Source of the DNA: an uncultured Ruminococcus sp.
GTDB lineage: Bacteria; Bacillota; Clostridia; Oscillospirales; Acutalibacteraceae
Length of the DNA: 7,782 bases
Direction: 5' to 3'
Assembly (NCBI GenBank): GCA_902773165.1
Contig: CACYDO010000059.1
Location: 1 to 7,782, forward strand
How positions within the stretch are numbered: the first letter of the stretch is position 1; every line of letters begins with the position of its first letter. The position numbers and the translations under genes are program-made. Of this stretch, positions 5,914-7,782 are shown piece after piece. Below the pieces are notes generated by a model, which saw only the letters and a program-made list of their open reading frames with translations, was not told the origin of the DNA and made no database searches.

Positions 5914-5942
5914 ATAATACCGTATCCGGAAAAAATTTTCAA
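5914..5942 (-). promoter_or_regulatory. Promoter of sRNA 2
   Basis: TTGAAA (5942-5937), 17 bases, TATTAT (5919-5914) on the minus strand, identical in both boxes and spacing to the sRNA 1 promoter although the spacers differ. Confidence 0.8.
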
Positions 5943-5949
5943 TACTTTT

Positions 5950-5975
5950 TGTCTGTTTGGTCTTTTCTGATGTCT
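5950..5975 (-). promoter_or_regulatory. 21-base-spaced direct repeats upstream of the sRNA 2 promoter
   Basis: AGACA at 5975-5971 and 5954-5950, again 21 bases apart and seven bases from the -35, with GACC between. Conservation with sRNA 1 in position but not in the intervening bases suggests a shared activator site. Confidence 0.45.
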
Positions 5976-6032
5976 AATTGGTCCAACTGGCAGACGCGCG
6001 TGGGCAGTTCCGATTTTATTTTGATGTAACGG

Positions 6033-7349
6033 TTACCGTCTGTTTCTCTTCGGCAGATGAACAATAAAGTGAATTATGTCCTCGTCCATCTCCACGTAAG
6101 CCAACCCCTTGTAAGATTCTGCGATACGCCTTACGGTGCTTAGCCCTATTCCCTCGTGATTTTTCTTTCCGGAATAGCTGTAATCAAATACATGCGCAAG
6201 CTCCTCTGCGTCGCCGAAAAACTTATTTGAGATATCGACAACAGAGGAATCGCTGTTATCATACATTTTGACAACAATACCATATTCTCTGTCCGTCTGT
6301 TCCGTCAGCGCGTCAATGGCATTTTGCAGCAGATTGCCTATAATGCGGTTTATCTCATACGCCTCGGGCGCAAGTCCTCTCAGATTAGTCGTTATATCAA
6401 AGGTCATTTTAATGCCGTTGCTTTCGGCGTCTGAGCGATACGCATACAGCATCGCGCTGATTGTGGTGTCGTGTATAGGCAAAACCTCGTTTACATATTC
6501 TGTTTCCGCCACCATCTTTGAAACGTAAGCGCGGCACTCCTCGTATTTCTGAGCTTCGAGCAAGCCGTTAACCGCATGAAGATGAAGATTAAAATCGTGT
6601 CTTTGAGCGCGTATCATTTTTATAAATGATTTAAGCTCCTTCTGGTGCTGCTTTTCCTGCTCGGATATATCGGAAAGAATATAATACTCCACAATAATTT
6701 TCAGCATTATCAAGCTGATAAAGATATATACCAGCGAGTAAAAGAACTCAAAGCCGATATAGAACATAGCGTTTTCCAATTCGCTTACAAAGCTTGTGGA
6801 CATATAAATTCCGAACACAATAACAACGGTAAGCATCATAAGAAAAGAGAAGATGATCGTTCTGTTTCTCTTCATGCGCTGATCTTCATGTGAAAAGAAA
6901 TCTCGTTCCCAGGAATTGCTGAAAAAGGAAACCTTCTGGATAAACACGACCAAAAACGCCGCAGCAATTATCACAAGGTAAACGAGCATATATATCAGCT
7001 GCTGAACATCTCCGCTCTCAGCCCTTCCGTCGATTCTCAGACCGATAAATCTGAGGTATATGTAATAATTGATTACGACGGTCGTACTCATCGAGAATGT
7101 CAGCAGCTTCTCAAATGTGCGTTTTCTTTCAAAAAGTATCCTGAAAAGAGTCCAGACTACGAGCAAAGCGATCAGCGTAAGATCGGCAAAACGACCGTCG
7201 GTAAATGTCCAGACGGTGCAGCCGATGAAAACGAATCCCACTATCGCCACAAATTCCGTAAGCGTAAATCTTGTATTCAGCCAAAGCATAAGGCTCATAA
7301 TAACGCCCACCGTCAGACCAAAAACCATAGATATGGCAAATTGCAGCAT
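6033..7349 (-). CDS. GHKL sensor histidine kinase, AgrC-like
   Basis: This 438-residue membrane kinase has about six transmembrane helices in residues 1-225 (near 5-24, 33-50, 56-73, 85-104, 118-138 and 165-185, with a further hydrophobic stretch at 195-222), then a coiled linker and the catalytic region. The phosphoacceptor is H251 in RAQRHDFNLHLHAVNGLLE. The ATPase domain shows an N-box, NRIIGNLLQNAIDAL (334-348), an F-box-like FDYSYSGK (388-395) and a G-box, EGIGLSTVRRIAESYKG (399-415). This RHDF-plus-GHKL layout is that of AgrC/HPK10 kinases, which usually partner LytTR response regulators and sense peptides or small molecules. An AGTGAGG site at 7364-7358 supports the ATG. It starts 23 bases after the permease stop codon, so the two are probably co-transcribed. 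No response regulator follows; it may lie upstream, outside the window. Confidence 0.9.
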   Translation of the reverse strand: MLQFAISMVFGLTVGVIMSLMLWLNTRFTLTEFVAIVGFVFIGCTVWTFTDGRFADLTLIALLVVWTLFRILFERKRTFEKLLTFSMSTTVVINYYIYLRFIGLRIDGRAESGDVQQLIYMLVYLVIIAAAFLVVFIQKVSFFSNSWERDFFSHEDQRMKRNRTIIFSFLMMLTVVIVFGIYMSTSFVSELENAMFYIGFEFFYSLVYIFISLIMLKIIVEYYILSDISEQEKQHQKELKSFIKMIRAQRHDFNLHLHAVNGLLEAQKYEECRAYVSKMVAETEYVNEVLPIHDTTISAMLYAYRSDAESNGIKMTFDITTNLRGLAPEAYEINRIIGNLLQNAIDALTEQTDREYGIVVKMYDNSDSSVVDISNKFFGDAEELAHVFDYSYSGKKNHEGIGLSTVRRIAESYKGLAYVEMDEDIIHFIVHLPKRNRR

Positions 7350-7372
7350 ATAAACAACCTCACTTAAGCGAT

Positions 7373-7782
7373 CTATACGATAAGCCCCGACAAAAGCATC
7401 ATCAGGGGTATCGTTGCAATTGAAGAGAATGTACCGAAAAGCACAAGGTTTGCGGCAACGTCCTGCCCCTGCCCTATCATTTCGGAATAATTCAGCACAA
7501 CGCTTGCTATCGGGCAGCAGCAGATAATATAAAACGTCAGCTTCATATTAGTTTCTATCGGCAGAAAAACGACTATAAGCAGCCCTATAACGGGCATGAC
7601 GAGCTGTTTCATAAACAGCACAAAATAATTCAGCTTACCCGTTATGACCTTTCTGAGCGGCACACACGCCAATCTCATGCCCATTATCAGCATACACAGC
7701 GGAGTAGTCATTCTGGCAAGAAGAAACACAGCGTCGCCAAAGACATTTCCGCCGATATACGTATGCGTAAAAAACAGCGGCA
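7373..7782 (-). CDS. AEC-family (auxin efflux carrier-like) permease, C-terminal part
   Basis: The frame is open from the window edge to the TAG at 7375-7373, giving 135 residues; the internal GTG at 7729 is not the start. About four hydrophobic helices are visible, with typical AEC features: TTPLCMLIMGMRLA, then CPIASVVLNYSEMIGQGQDVA, and a final helix, SSIATIPLMMLLSGLIV. AEC permeases export or import small organic acids, amino-acid-like compounds or similar solutes; the substrate cannot be read from this fragment. Its tight spacing to the kinase gene suggests that transport and sensing of the same compound are linked, which is inference. Confidence 0.85.
   Translation of the reverse strand, partial: PLFFTHTYIGGNVFGDAVFLLARMTTPLCMLIMGMRLACVPLRKVITGKLNYFVLFMKQLVMPVIGLLIVVFLPIETNMKLTFYIICCCPIASVVLNYSEMIGQGQDVAANLVLFGTFSSIATIPLMMLLSGLIV

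Larger units (their letters stand above)
5721..6012. repeat. 11-base inverted repeats bracketing sRNA 2
   Basis: CGGAACTGCCC (5721-5731) and its exact complement GGGCAGTTCCG (6002-6012) enclose the sRNA 2 gene, its promoter and its upstream repeats. A one-mismatch relative, GCGGAACCGCCC, occurs at 444-455. This could mark a duplicated or mobile cassette, an invertible segment, or simply a shared GC-rich motif. Confidence 0.4.

Overview
The window looks like a chromosomal segment of a low-to-moderate GC Firmicute, most likely a gut or rumen Clostridia member of the Ruminococcus/Oscillospiraceae type. The evidence is the gene order ftsE-ftsX-M23 peptidase, strong AGGAGG-type ribosome binding sites, sigma-A promoters, A+T-rich intergenic DNA, an AgrC-like kinase and a PucR/CdaR-type regulator. 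Genus is inference only. Every gene I can support is on the minus strand, so the window reads right to left.

Region by region, in the direction of transcription. (1) 7782-6033: the C-terminal half of an AEC-family permease, then, 23 bases later, a six-helix GHKL histidine kinase of the AgrC-like type. No response regulator is visible. (2) 6032-5350: no protein gene, but two tandem, related small-RNA genes. Each has a TTGAAA-N17-TATTAT promoter, a start at a stem-loop, several hairpins whose loops all carry TGATTGC, a conserved 25-base pyrimidine-rich tail resembling the 16S anti-Shine-Dalgarno sequence, and an intrinsic terminator. Upstream of both -35 boxes sit AGACA repeats exactly 21 bases apart. 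(3) 5349-4965: an A+T-rich spacer with an isolated long hairpin, then a promoter and three 12-base iterons in front of (4) 4964-3879, a PucR/CdaR-type regulator, closed by two hairpins, one a good terminator. (5) 3684-475: the overlapping cluster ftsE-ftsX-M23 endopeptidase, the septal cell-wall hydrolysis module in which the FtsEX ABC complex controls an extracytoplasmic hydrolase. (6) 119-1: the first 39 codons of a membrane-anchored or secreted protein with its own promoter. Position after ftsEX-M23 suggests an S41 C-terminal processing protease, but the sequence alone does not prove it.

FtsE, FtsX and the M23 enzyme form one functional unit. The kinase and permease form a probable sensing operon. 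The twin sRNAs lie directly downstream of the kinase gene and carry repeat geometry typical of LytTR response-regulator sites. This suggests an agr-RNAIII-like output, which is inference. The twin sRNA locus is the part most likely to be undescribed.
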